The notes beneath the pieces are model-generated. The model saw only the letters and a program-made list of their open reading frames with translations, was not told the origin of the DNA and searched no databases. Positions 11,782 through 23,488 of a stretch of DNA of 64,000 nucleotides are shown piece after piece. Positions within the stretch are counted from its first letter, which is position 1, and each line of letters opens with the position of its first letter. The DNA is taken from positions 5,800,231 through 5,864,230 of the forward strand of contig NC_134033.1 in NCBI RefSeq assembly GCF_964204645.1, in the 5' to 3' direction. This DNA is from Tubulanus polymorphus (Eukaryota; Nemertea; Palaeonemertea; Tubulaniformes; Tubulanidae). A program made the translations under genes and the position numbers.

Positions 11782-14700
11782 CTAATCGCATCTACCGAAA
11801 AGACGGTCACGCGGGCAGTTTCTCGACACTGTTTCGATGCCTCTCTGGTCGGTACCCGGGCTGCATTGATGAACCGGGTTGATACGAAGTCTGGTGTCCC
11901 GCTTGCAGAATCTGCTTCGTGTTGAGACGCAGTCGGTGTTGCATGGAGTCCAAGGCGTCCATGGGGACATGTTGCCGAGTGAGCCCACTATAAAGACATT
12001 ATTAAATTCCTAGTTAGCTAATGAATAGAACATAATGAGGCAATCTACCGTGGGTTCTGCTGAGGACCGACCAGGTGCTGCATGTGTGCAATAGGACATT
12101 AACTGCATCAAAAGATGATTCATTCCCTTTGTGGCAAGTGAGGATCCACCAAGCGTCACTAGTGTGCAGTGGGGCATCAACTACTGCCGCGGCAATAGAG
12201 GATTGTACTTGTGGCAATTGGGGATGTATCCAGGTGTCGCTAGTGCGCAGTAGGACATGAACTTATGTTTCAATAGAAGATTCGACTTGTAGCGTGAGGA
12301 TCCACCATGTGTCACTAGTGTGCAGTAGGACATTAATTACCATGGCAATGGAGAATTCCACTTTTGGCAAGTGGGGAAGCATCAAGGTGTCAGATTCAAA
12401 ATAAAATCAGCATTGGTGGGATATGATAGTAACCACTTACAGTTTTCGGAGCATCCGTACAGTTGGTTGATACCCACAAGTTCCGCTACGCTCAATTCAT
12501 CTAGTAAAAAGAATAAAAGATTATTTCTTTTTTGCACGTGGCAATATATATTGATTGTGGAAATAATCTTTGTCCATTAATTCGCTTAACTCTATGCAGT
12601 AGGATAAGATTGGCCTCAGCAGAATTCGCAACGAGTTGACTCGAATTAAGATTCGGTATTTCGAACTTTTCTAAGAAGTTCATTTACGTATAGATATAAT
12701 ATGGGCCTACTTGATATTGATTTTGAAATCAATTAATAATTTGAATAAAATGTACATGATAGAAATTGGAACTTGATTAACAGAGCGGTACAATTAGCGT
12801 GGACGTTTTGCAACTTGAAAAAATTGAGATTTTTAAGTAAAATAATGATCGAATAAGTTTGAGTGTGAATAAAGTCTTAAATCAGTATGAACGATCATTT
12901 CCTTGTGAAAAAGGTTTCAATTGATTATCAATGTAGATATGTACATCAAATCCGGAGTCAATTCGATAAGAGATTCGTCCATACTCAAAACTTAGACCTA
13001 TCGGATTAACACTTTCTCGCCGCGGATTAACGTTAATACGGGGTGATGTCTTTAAATTTCGAATGGATTCTAAGATTAGTATTGCTTACCTCTGGTGATG
13101 TAATCTCGAGTAAGATGGACGTATTTGTCTGCGTTAAGTTGGCTCTGCGCGTCAGTGAATCCTTCATGAAAAACAAAACAGAACTTTCTCTAGACGCCAA
13201 CACGACGAGTGTACAGTCTTCGTTATGACCTAAATGGCCTCAGAGTGACTGAGTTCCATCATAGGGCTGAATTCACATACGCTTGCTAAGCGCAGATAGG
13301 AAACTGAACTAGAAGTAAGATTACGAGTTATTCTAGGGGGCCAACAATATTGGTAACCTCTCCCCATAAACATATAACTTCGTTAATAGATTGATAGCAT
13401 ACATGGTTCAGAGGGTGCTTTGAAATTCAGTGAAATGCTGACGATCGTCGCTTTTCTGGTGAGCTTTTTTCAACATGATTTCGATCTTCAATATATCAAG
13501 TCTTGTTAAATGATTCTAACTATATATATCCACTTAATATAGTGACGGTGACACTAGCAACTGCTTACGAAAATGGCCAGAGTGCGTAATGAGAATCGAA
13601 GTGTACATGAGTGTAAACCTATCAGTGGACGACATTATAACGTATACACAGGAACTTCTCGGAACTTATTACTTTTGAATAGGTCGGTTTCCTAACTATT
13701 TCCGGTTGTGCCTTTAGGCCGCGCTTAAAGTTCTTTCATAACTTGTTTCTTTTCAAATTACGAATTCTAGAATGTATGTATTTTTTTATTATCAAAACCA
13801 TCCAGCCTATGAGATGTAGTGCATTTAAACGACTGTAAGACTGCACTAGATCGTGCCGATAAAGATCAAGCAACCAGGTTTGGCAGTAGTTCGCCATTAC
13901 GATGGAAATTATGTTATGAGGTCATGTCAGCTGATAGCTGACCTCGACGGGAGCAATCGGAATACACATTGTTATCTGTTAAATAACCTGGACGATGGTC
14001 TTGGAATTTAAAAGGTTTTCGATACCGATTTGGCCCTAGAACTTTCCAGATAATAAATTTCAAAGCACCCAGTCCGTTGGAAACGTACCAAGCGCATGCG
14101 TGACGGCGTGAATGACGATTCCTTTGAACGCGCAGTCGGCTCCGAGCGAAACAACTTGGGCTCCTTCATCGTCGGCTTTTCCAACGTGAGTGGCGCATCT
14201 GAAAACAATCATTTTGAAAAATTCATTCTCAACAAATTTTTTGACAGCGAAAGCTAAATGAAAAATTCCTTATTGCATTACACTGTTCATAAATATAGTT
14301 CCACAGTTCACAATTTAAGTTTGTTCATTTCATTTCCTCAACCCAGAGTAAAATCTTAACTAATTTACACAATTCAGACATCGTAATTCGTTCATAATTT
14401 CGATGAAGGTGTTCTCGAATTTATCAGAATTTAAATCTTTTATTTAGATCGTAACCGAACTTTATGAACTAGGAGTCATTGATACGTCGATGCAGGTAAG
14501 TTAACGAACCCGACTCCATTGGCGAATTTCAACCAGTTCGAGTCCTTCTTTTTGCTTCGTCGGAATTCCACGCAGGTTTTCTCTGAAAGTTCTTCCATTG
14601 TGGCTTTGATCATTTTCTTCACCTCTACACACGATAAATAAACCACGCGTTTATCAACGAACTCAATCAGCCCAATTGTAGTGTAGTGAATGAGGTTCAC

Positions 14701-15695
14701 AGGTAGTCTTATATCACAGGACTGGTCGTTAGTTATAAAGTTGATTATAAAACCAAAATAATCTTAGACTGTCCTTCAGTTAGATTGGCTATAGAACTAA
14801 AATAAAGCTTAGACTGGTTTTGAACCAATCTAACACAAATTTAAACTGCTATTGTTTATAAAACAAAGAAAAGAGCTTAGACTGGTTTTGTATATTAAGC
14901 TGTCAGGTAAGCTCTAGAACTTATATGAGCTTAAACGCGACCGATACTGGTTGTTAGATTGGTACGTAATAGAACCGAAATGAGCTTTACTCTAAATTTG
15001 TTACATCTGCCATAGAATCAAAAGTGTAGACTGTTGGTTGTTAGATTGGTCATATATAAAACTGGTTCTATATAGACTGTATTCATATTAGTTGTCAGAT
15101 TAGCAATAGAACTAATGAACTTAGACTGATCTTAGATTGTTGGACTGGTTAAAACCAAGATAGGTTTAAACTGGTCTTATGTTTGTAGATTGGATATCGA
15201 ACTTACAGAGTGGACTGGATTTTAGAAATCCGCCTTACCATCCACAAGTCCACGTCAACAATGAGGACAACTTTTGAAAACATGTCCAACTCGGTTAAAG
15301 CATGTACTTACGTTTGTCGAGAGAACTGTCAAATTCAAACGGGATGGAGCCCTTGTTCCATAGTTGTGACTGAGAAACGCGGAATGAGCGTTGGGCTGAT
15401 TACAAAAAGTAGACAAATAATCGTTAGGTACAAAAACAGTTTTTCAAAATCCAAATTGGAAAATAGCCAACCACTAGTTTCCATAAGTCCCCTTATGACA
15501 TCACTATTTACAAAATCTCTAAATCAAATATCGAAATGCTACTTAGCCCGATGATGTCATTTGGGGATTTTATGAACGAAGACGATTTTTAGCGGGCCGG
15601 ACGGTACCTCTTGTGAAATGCGCAGAAGCAACCAATTCAAACAAGGCGATAATCGACGCTGCTACCAGCAATGTTGAGATACTAAACTTCATCAT
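11782..15695 (-). CDS. Secreted astacin-like/TSP1 protein, probable pseudoprotease, copy 1
   Basis: Seven coding exons join with consistent phases and GT-AG sites: 15608-15695, 15312-15395, 14510-14624, 14089-14198, 13090-13161, 12441-12500 and 11782-11987, giving 244 residues. Order: signal peptide (about 1-24); short linker; astacin-type start LWNKGSIPFEF; the EKTCVEFRR block; GVGC; the zinc-site region; LSVAELVGINQLYGC, which is the family's domain end; and a C-terminal TSP1 repeat (SPWTPWTPC, six Cys). Active astacins have HExxHxxGxxH. Here the site reads HAVTHALGFTD, so the catalytic Glu is Ala and the third zinc-binding His is Asp. Exon 5 joins exon 6 without any exon for the Met-turn (SxMHY) segment, and a long aspartate-switch propeptide is also absent. 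It is therefore likely secreted, catalytically dead, and used for binding. A 5' UTR exon probably precedes it. Confidence 0.8.
12060..12400. repeat. Tandem repeat in the last intron of astacin-like copy 1, unit about 80 bp
   Basis: Units share TGTCACTAGTGTGCAGTAGGACAT, GGCAATAGAGGATT and TTGTGGCAAGTGAGGAT elements in the same order, in four to five diverged copies. Two related units are found in the same intron of the second gene copy (about 27300-27490), so the array predates the gene duplication or was carried along with it. Confidence 0.65.
14700..15200. repeat. Degenerate intronic minisatellite, unit about 40-50 bp
   Basis: Within intron 2 of the astacin-like gene, segments of the form TAGACTGGTCT...TTGTTAGATTGG...ATAGAACCAAAATGAGCTT recur about eight to ten times. 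The corresponding intron of the second copy (about 29880-30270) carries the same kind of array. Confidence 0.6.
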
Positions 15696-15699
15696 TGGA

Positions 15700-15709
15700 G
15701 ATTTCGTAT
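15700..15709 (-). other. 5' leader and splice acceptor of astacin-like copy 1
   Basis: The signal-peptide exon is preceded by the acceptor TTTTGATTCAG, so exon 1 begins at 15709 with a short non-coding leader before the start codon at 15695. The second copy has the matching acceptor TTTATTTTCAG with exon start at 30859. Confidence 0.6.
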
Positions 15710-16127
15710 CTGAATCAAAAGAATACCATTAATGAGAAGAGCTGTTTTATTGTTCGAGGCTGGTTTCAAATTAAACTGAAAACATGTAGGCCTAGTCACT
15801 ATAACTTATAGAAAGCTCGCTGCTAATGCATTTTGTATAGCTTCATTAGGTAAACGAGTAGAGTTCATAGATATCTGAAACTGATACCCCTACTTATCAT
15901 CGGGCCAACTCGGGAGTATTCTTATTTTACAAGTATCACAACCGTTTATAGCAAACGTATGTTTTTCTGCTTTTTGTATTTGCCAACTAGCTCTAGCATA
16001 TGTAGAACCCATTAATCCCATTAATTTAAATTTGATTTTTTCGAAATGCTTGCCAAATACTTTGATCAACTTTTCCGAGTATGGCAGTATTTACCAATTT
16101 GTGTTGTGTATTTGCATGCATTCTTAC

Positions 16128-16480
16128 CTTGTCAAGTCCTTTGAGTCCAGAGCATGAGATAATCGTGGTTAGATTTGGCTGCGGTTATATACAAAATGCC
16201 ATCCATCCTAACATCTGGCATGGATATCCGGTCATCAACTTCCGGTCATTTGCGTGTATCGTTATCCGGTAATTTACTTCCGCTAAGTAGCGGCTGCCTC
16301 GCGGCATTCTTTGTCAATCGAATCGATTTTCCTTATAGGGATAAACAGGATTTTAAAACGTCGAAAAGAAATATGTAATGCGTGTCGCGCATGATGTCTG
16401 GATGGTGATCAATACGACGCGGAACACCAGCTTCGGCGGAAACTTTGACATCTGTCATTATTAATTTATTGTCGATTCAG
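16128..16480 (-). promoter_or_regulatory. Probable 5' UTR exon and promoter block of astacin-like copy 1
   Basis: A donor CAAG|GTAAGA on the minus strand ends a putative non-coding exon at 16128. The sequence upstream of it on the minus strand (to about 16480) is strongly conserved with 31341-31660 upstream of the second copy, including the blocks GGCTGCGGTTATATACAAAA and CTGCCTCGCGGCATTCTTTG as written on the plus strand. The flanking DNA beyond it is not conserved. Conservation of a non-coding block at the same distance from both genes suggests promoter plus leader exon. Confidence 0.5.
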
Positions 16481-16489
16481 TTAATATTG

Positions 16490-18500
16490 GCGACTGCGAT
16501 CACGTGGTCAGAGCTTCATCAGACGGGTTCATCTAGTAGCAGAATGCAGTAAGCTTCCGGGAAAAATGTTTCCAAGCTATTCTACAAAAGCTTAAAATGT
16601 ACAAAACTCCAGTTTCAAGAACATCTTAATGAAATTGACCTTCAAAATTCGGGAGCAGATTTCTTTCCTGAAATTTCCGTAAAAATCTGGTTTATATATA
16701 TTGTGAGGAGGTTGGGGTAAGCGGAATATTCCGACAGAAATCTAATCTGAGGACGGGAGGGGTTTAGAAGGCAATTCGTGGACAACATGTGGGCTTTGTA
16801 AGTGTGGAAGCTTTTAATCGAATAAGATAATGTTGTTTTTGTTAACGTGTCAATGAGTGAGTAAGGTCCATCCGTATTTGCGGTTAATGTATTTTTCCAT
16901 GAAAACGTTCGTCTTGTACTTCACAAGTATGACGCTGGCCTTTTTGGCCCTAAAAAGGCACAGTGGCCGAGTGGGTTTAGCCAACGGTCACTGGTCAAGT
17001 CGATCAAGGATTTCTGGGTCGTAACCCTGGTAGCGATTGAGTTGCTCTGGCGAAGGTTCTCTGGTCTCTACCCGATTGGGAAAAAAATGACAGTTGTAGA
17101 AAAGTTTTTCATATTTTTCGAGGACATTTACGTATTTTTATATCATCGCACTGAATTAAATTTCTTAACTTTCTGTTTTTTTTCTCGAATAAGAATGCAG
17201 CTTGAAGAGATTCCAAAATCAGACCATTTATTTTACGAATGGAAATTCACGTTTTACCCTCACGATATCGACGTCTTACTTAGACGCCATCATTTCATCA
17301 ATTACGGCGCAATCTTCTGTAATTTAAGGATGACGCTTTTCATCATTTAGCGAAACAGAGTTTCTCACTTATCGATTATGTCTGGATTTTACTACGAAAC
17401 CACCAACAATCGTCTCAAACTCACGATTATAATAATAATGATAATAATAATAATAATGATAATAATAATTTTTCAGCCTAAAATCCATATGATATGCTCA
17501 TTGGCTTTACATCATATATAAAAAGAGAACATAGAAACAATGAAAACTAAAACGAGTCTAATTAAAAGCTTTGATGAACTAATGGGTTTCGGGCCTAGGT
17601 TTAAGAACATCGATTAAAGGACTAGATTTAATCGGACTAGGTGAAGTATTCCAGAGTACTGTGGCAGAGTTCGCGAAGGCTCTTAGTCTATGACTCACAA
17701 CTCAAAACCGACCGAAACTCACAATGAAAAATAGAAAGCAAAAAAAAACAGTTCGAAAGGTTTCATTGGACTATGGTAGCTCATATCGACGTATCGACCA
17801 AAATCCTAATACATGTAGTCATCTTCAGCAATGTAAGAGTTAAAACATAAATATGGGAATACTAGCAAGATACTCGTCTTCGATGGGTTGGTGGATGGGG
17901 AGACATGTATCAGCGTTACAGTAATAAGGAGAATAGGTCATTGAACTTCCTCACTGGTAGGCTTTAGGCTATAGTTCACTAATTTCCTTGCAGAGGAAGA
18001 CAACTTCTGAAATGGCCGATGATGATGTGTAGTTCTAGTTATGATTTTCTTTTACGAAATCTAGTGCCTCCTTGTAATTATTCACATTTTAAACTATGCT
18101 AAAAACCTTCCCGGGTTTGGTTGGGACCAGGAAATCGTCATCACATCAACACGAAACACTCCGCACAATAAAAGTGATCCTCCAAAAACCTCCAACCTTC
18201 TCTGAATAGCAGTTAGCTAATATAGTTGTAAGCATTGAACTGAAACATTTTTGTAACGGTTCTTATGGCGTCAATCACCATCGGGATATCATTATTGTAA
18301 GTCAAAAAATTCAAAACGGACCTATTTGATAATCGCTATCATTGATCGGCGCAGGTTGAGGGATTGAGATGATACGCTTTCTGGTCGATGCTGTTGTAAT
18401 CGCCTTCAAAAATACGCGTCTAAATTATCATCATTATCATTATTCTGCACTAGAAATTCAATACGGATTCGTTCATTCAATAATCGCTCTCTATTGATCG
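16490..18500. other. Intergenic DNA with a tRNA-like head and a TAA/TGA microsatellite
   Basis: A tRNA-like segment at about 16958-17035 has the A box TGGCCGAGTGG and a degenerate B box. An (ATAATAATG/ATA)n microsatellite lies at about 17430-17470. The 102-codon frame at 17042-17350 has no recognisable domain and begins inside the tRNA-like repeat, so it is not called. Confidence 0.4.
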
Positions 18501-18511
18501 AGGACGTTTAG

Positions 18512-19531
18512 ATGAAAGGGATCATGAACGCTACCGACATCGCCGCCACTCGCTGTCGATATTCGTCGAAGAGCGCCGTCTGGCTGGTCGTTCTCGCCTA
18601 CGTGTCGACGCCCGTCTGCGCGGTCGGCTTCGCGATGAACGCTCTCAGTTTCGTCGTGCTCAGGCGTCACCGGTCGCGTTCGAACGCTCTGCACCTGCTG
18701 CGACTGTTGGCCGTCGTCGACAACTGTTTCCTGGCGGTGTCCGTGTCGCTGGTGAACGCGCGGCGATTCTACGCGTATTTCAAGCACGCGTCCGAGTTCT
18801 TCTACCTGCCGGACGCGTTCGTCGGGCCGAGGTTCATCGTCTACCTGGCGCCGCCGCATCTGATCCTGCGCATGTTCCGCAACTGGTTGATCGTGTTGAT
18901 CAGCGTCGATCGAGCAATGCACGTCGTCGCGCCGTTGAAGTCGATCGTTCTGTGCAGTCGGAATCGCGTCAACACTGCGGTGGTAGCGATCGCCGCGTTG
19001 AGCGTCGCGATGCACGTGTTCAGATACTGTTGCCGACCGTTGACGATGGAGAAGCCCGACTGCTCGATCGACGACGGGATTCCGTTGCCGATGTTGCGGT
19101 TCCGTAACGATATACCGCGCGTGGTTGACGTGGTCACTTTAAGCGCGTTCGTCATCGTGATACCGTTCTGCCTCCTCGGCGCCACAAACACGATCCTATC
19201 CGTTCGTCTGTTCGCGGCGCGCGCTAAAAGACGGACGATGACCTCGGTCGCGGACGGCGCTAAAAAGACCGGCGGCGCCGATCAAGAACTGCAAGCGACC
19301 TTGCTGGCGTTCGGTATCGTCGTGACGTTTTTGGTTTGCGAAAGCCCGAACAGCGTGGAGCGCATCGTCGAGGCGGTTTTCTACGGCGGTAAGAAATTGC
19401 GCACGCATCCGATGATACAGGTGCTCATACAGTTGGATTCGTGCGTGAACTTCATCGTGTATTCGATGACCAGTCGTAAATTCCGCGTGGTGACCGGGCA
19501 GGTGGTGACTTGTTCGAAAACGCCGCAGTAG
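18512..19531 (+). CDS. Intronless class A GPCR, neuropeptide-receptor-like
   Basis: The single-exon frame of 339 residues has seven hydrophobic segments. TM1 contains MNALSFVVL (the GN-type Asn), TM3 ends NWLIVLISVDRAMHV (DRA in place of DRY), TM6 is LLAFGIVVTFLVCESPN and TM7 is DSCVNFIVYS (NFIVY in place of NPxxY). The NWL before the DRY position and the two-residue-variant TM7 motif resemble invertebrate FMRFamide/peptide-receptor-like families with many intronless copies. The frame is GC-rich relative to its surroundings, with strong third-position C/G bias, which explains the long antisense open frames. The ligand is unknown. The start at 18512 could also be the Met four codons later. Confidence 0.85.
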   Translation: MKGIMNATDIAATRCRYSSKSAVWLVVLAYVSTPVCAVGFAMNALSFVVLRRHRSRSNALHLLRLLAVVDNCFLAVSVSLVNARRFYAYFKHASEFFYLPDAFVGPRFIVYLAPPHLILRMFRNWLIVLISVDRAMHVVAPLKSIVLCSRNRVNTAVVAIAALSVAMHVFRYCCRPLTMEKPDCSIDDGIPLPMLRFRNDIPRVVDVVTLSAFVIVIPFCLLGATNTILSVRLFAARAKRRTMTSVADGAKKTGGADQELQATLLAFGIVVTFLVCESPNSVERIVEAVFYGGKKLRTHPMIQVLIQLDSCVNFIVYSMTSRKFRVVTGQVVTCSKTPQ

Positions 19532-19539
19532 TCGACGGA

Positions 19540-21300
19540 TCTGGCTGACTGAAAGGCGAATCTATTCCGTCAAATCAAATTCGGTTAATTTTGATTGTAT
19601 TGGTCTTGGCATAATCAAATATGGTACAGTTTTTGTTTTTAATTTAACGTGGCTTCAAATTCAAATTGATTTGTCAAACGACCTTCGTATGCGATGTGAT
19701 TCGATTTAAAGATGGCGGACTCGCGGTTTTTTTTCACACGAGAGTTTTGCACTTTTCTTGTTAGCAGTGGACATGATCCTGTTTTCGTAAACCGTGGTAT
19801 CATATCAATTGAACGTCTCCAGTGTTACCATATTGAGAAACCTCCCTGTCCAAGCTCAAATTGTCGAAAAATGATCAAAACTCAAATTAAAACTAGTACC
19901 CATCGTAAAAGAGGAGATATGCTAAAAACCAAGGGCAGTATTTTCTGTTAAACTTTTTTGAACAAATCGTCAAATATATTTTTTTTGCAAATATGACTAG
20001 ATTAGATTACACACGTGACAAGTAAATTATGATTAGGATCAATTCGAATCTGATTTGACAGGATAAATTCGCCTCATACTATTTGAAATTAAATACCACT
20101 CCTTTCAGAGTTGAACCACAACCACAAGTTGCGAAACACAGTCAACCGCCGATACACCGCCCGCCCATGTACCGCCAACCCCGACTACAGCCAGGTTATC
20201 TCGATGTACATCTCAATACAAATACATAGTAAAACACCCCGGAGATTACGCCATACTCGCTATACCGCCAAAACCGCTCGCGCCGATTTGGGTGGTATAT
20301 CGGGCATCCCTAAAACGCGATTTGTCGAGTTCGTTTTGAGTTACATAACTGTACTCGATGAACAAAGCATATGAAAACATTTATTTGGTTCTTTGCTCAA
20401 TCTAACCAACAACTTCCCGAAACGGTATCAATTTTAACGCAGTATATGTTTTCAAGTAACTAGTTCCGAACGAAATTCTAAAATAACTTTAAATGGGAAA
20501 ATTTAGCTTACTCTGAATATTTGTTCTAAATGAATATGTCCCCCGAACGCTTGCGTATGTATAAGCAGGTTTGAAGCCGCCATCGATTTGAAGCGAGGGT
20601 TGACGGTATCGCGGTACACCGATACAAAACTCGTTTAATTTTCAATTTTTAGACGTTATGTTCAATTAATTTAATCTAACTTTGTTCGTCGAACATATTT
20701 GAATAATGTATGCATGAACGTATTTTGATCATCGGCAAGAAATTAGCGAACGTAACAAGTGATTTTAACTATCGAAAACGAAAATTAAACGGATCGGAAA
20801 TTCATGTTTCCCCCGAGGACGTTGTTCGTTAGATTTATGAATGTTTCTATGACGAGTCGATGCGCTTCACACCCGAAATAACATCTACATATGAAAACGC
20901 AGGTTGACTGAGGGATAGATTGAAACAAAGCTTTATTTCGCAAAACGATAATACACAATCATCATAGAGGTTTACACGAACGTTATTTTTGCAATTATAA
21001 TGATCATACTAAATTGTTAAAATTGCACATACGAACGTAGTAAGAGCCTCCCAAACCCCATCACCACCTACTGCGCACGAGTCTCCTATTATGTATAAGT
21101 CAATATTGAAGTTATACTACAGTTTTCTTAATCATATCTGACGAATTAGAAGATGTAGATTTCGAAGAAGAAAAAAAATCGAAATGTGTATAACAGCTGA
21201 ATTATTAACTTTTTTGGTATCATTTCATGACTCGAAAATGTTGACAGCGTTTTATCTTCAAATAGTTAAAAACATAATCTCGTTTATTTCAAATTTCTGC
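19540..21300. other. Intergenic DNA
   Basis: No exon is recognised. The stretch around 20920-21000 resembles about 32270-32380, marking another old duplication that also involves the PAN exon near 33 kb. Confidence 0.4.
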
Positions 21301-21316
21301 AATCGATATGTTTCTC

Positions 21317-21360
21317 GACATTTCGGCTAAATACTATTAGCCATCATCAGGCGTACTGAA
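21317..21360 (-). ncRNA. Hammerhead-ribozyme-like core motif
   Basis: Read on the minus strand, CTGATGA is followed by a six-base-pair stem (GGCTAA/TTAGCC with a short loop) and then GAAA. This is the order of the conserved hammerhead core. A near copy occurs at 46194-46228 on the plus strand with CCGATGA. I could not find convincing stems I and III, so self-cleavage is unproven. Hammerhead motifs are known in the terminal repeats of Penelope-like elements, which are present in this window. Confidence 0.3.
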
Positions 21361-21400
21361 CGTTGCGTTTGATTACACTTTCCATGATTGTACTATGCAC

Positions 21401-23488
21401 ATATCTTGACTATTGTTAACTTCAAACCCTTCACAATAAATTGATCAGTAGAAAATACATGATTACAAAACTTTCAGGTTTCTGAATCTAGACTGATCTT
21501 TATAGATGATTTCATCAGTGGCTTGTTGCCATTTATCGACTGCAATCAGATCTGTATTATATAAACGACATTTGACGATGTTATTTTGTCTTTTGATGAC
21601 AAACAAATCACAATCGCGATTCATAAGACATTTCGAAGCGCACAGAATTTCATACGCTGTTCTTGTGACCGGTTCGAGTGTGTTGATGTCAGGCGAAGGT
21701 AGATTCTTTGACGCGGTATCCATAACAAAATCTACAAAATATTCGCCAACATTGAAACTAACGGTAGATTTTTTTGCAAAAATAAAGTAGCTCTCCACCG
21801 GCAAATATATAAAAAACAAACAATGGAAATGTTAAATTCAACTTTTTCTTATATATTTTGAGTCTTAGGGATATATAGAATAAAGTATGAACACTTTCCA
21901 GCACTTCGAAGATTTTACCTAATCGAAAGCTTACCGAAATCTTTCTGAAAATACGGTACATTTTAGAATCAAAATTGCTTAAGTCGACTCTAAGCTGTAC
22001 CATATAGGCGCTTTTCCGAATTTAACCCGGCGCTCGCTACGGAGCCTGCGATTAGACCGAATATTCGGGTAAAACAGGCGGGGTTTACATACCTAACTCA
22101 TCTACACGTTCGCAGTACCATTCCACATAGTCATACTCTGTCCATACTTTGAACAAATCAGGCCGAGTGAATCTATTTTCGGGCAGAATATAACAGAATT
22201 TTGATGGTCGGTGATAGTGAGACGATCTACAGAGAAACTCTGTATGCTTCCCGCATGTATTCATACACTGTCTTAGAGTAGGAGCCGTGACGCCATTTAT
22301 ATCTGGTCCCAATCCCATCCCTACGAAAATGTTCCATCGCAGCCTTTGCCGGGGTCCACATGTGTCTAGAAAGAAATCATTGGAAAACATTTTTCGATTT
22401 CGAAGAGGCAGTAAAATAAATCGTGGTGAAATCTGACGACACACGTGATCAATATTGTCATCTAACTTAAAAGTAAATTCATAACTTTCTTATCAAGCGG
22501 CGCGCTAAATCAATATATTACATGTTATGAATATAAAGATGCATTTCTATTGAAATACTTAAAACGTAGGAAGTTCCTTCGAAGGGCCATTGAACGTTTG
22601 AATTTCACAATAAGATCTATGTCATGTTCAGGCTCTTGTTCCGATATCTTAACTCGACTGACATCTTGTGTATTTCAGATGGTAGTCTAAAGACGGCGGA
22701 ATAGGAGATAGTAAATAAGTTGTTGATATTAGTTGTCAAATGATAGTTCCTCTCGGACCAGGTCTGTATAACTGCGATGGATAAATAGATCTGTAGACTA
22801 TACTGGAACCAGTTCCAAAGTTGCGATTAAAGATTTGACTCAGAGTTAACTCATCGTAAGTGAACTAATTCTAACTCAGAGTTAACTCTATAACTCATGA
22901 GTGTCGAACTGGATCCTGTCTTAGATTTAAACTTACTTTAAAATTGACCGCACATAATCAATTAGTAAGTCTCTTACCGATCGCTTGTTCGGCTCCACTG
23001 AGAAAACTGGAGTTTAAAATCAAAATCACGCACAAAACCAACATTATGACAATCTCTATGCGTGGTATCCGATCACAAGTTTTATTTCGACTGATTTGTA
23101 GCCTGTTAGTGTTTTATTGATAAAACCGACCAGAGCAATATCATTAATGAAATCGTTGATGCTGTACGATTAGCAGATTCGTCACGCCTCAAAACGCTGA
23201 GTGTTTTTAGCAATTACTTTCGTAATAAACATCACAGCGACCGGCGCAGCCTAGAGACCATCGACACGGTCCATGTGATCAATGGTTTTTTAAACCAATC
23301 AACAATACCAACAGATGAAAATTGAAATAAAAAAATGCGTGAATAACCAAATTTGTAATGTCGATCATGGAAGAATAATTTTTCGAAATTTGGGAATTCA
23401 ATGACGACAATGATAGTAATGTTGTGTCTTATTTAGCGCTAAATCAAGGGAAGCTGCTCAGAGCGCTTTACTTTCCAGTATCTTTACT
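21401..23488. repeat. 2088-bp tandem duplication, unit 1
   Basis: This unit is repeated immediately downstream at 23489-25575 with only a handful of differences, among them a 2-base insertion near 24965 and a few substitutions. Each unit contains one whole PAN-domain gene. Such high identity, including introns, means a very recent duplication or an assembly artefact. Confidence 0.95.
21463..23044 (-). CDS. Secreted PAN/apple-domain protein, copy 1
   Basis: Exon 1 (22978-23044) encodes a signal peptide and ends at the donor G|GTAAGA. Exon 2 (22093-22365) follows the acceptor TTTCTTTCTAG in matching phase and encodes a PAN-like module: TLRQCMNTCGK, FLCRSSHY and C-YILPENR, ending YVEWYCERVDELG before the donor GTATGT. 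A last exon ends at the stop at 21463 and encodes a second module with CASKCLMNRDCDLFV and KCRLYN. PAN modules bind proteins or sugars outside the cell. The join between exon 2 and the last exon is unresolved: the candidate acceptors near 21765-21800 do not match phase 1, so a small exon may be missing from this model. No further domain is seen. Confidence 0.65.

Noticed and set aside
14484-14496. Strong plus-strand splice donor (AGGTAAGTTAAC) at the edge of an astacin-like exon
   Set aside because: It is conserved in both copies, but the exon is clearly coding on the minus strand, with a donor GG|GTTCG that restores the conserved GVGC; no plus-strand exon is apparent.
17042-17350. 102-codon open frame
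   Set aside because: It starts within a tRNA-like repeat, has no domain, and no splice or promoter support was seen.
18491-19408. Long open frames antisense to the GPCR at 18512-19531
   Set aside because: They are shadows caused by strong third-position GC bias in the receptor; they have low-complexity, His/Arg/Gln-rich translations and no family match.
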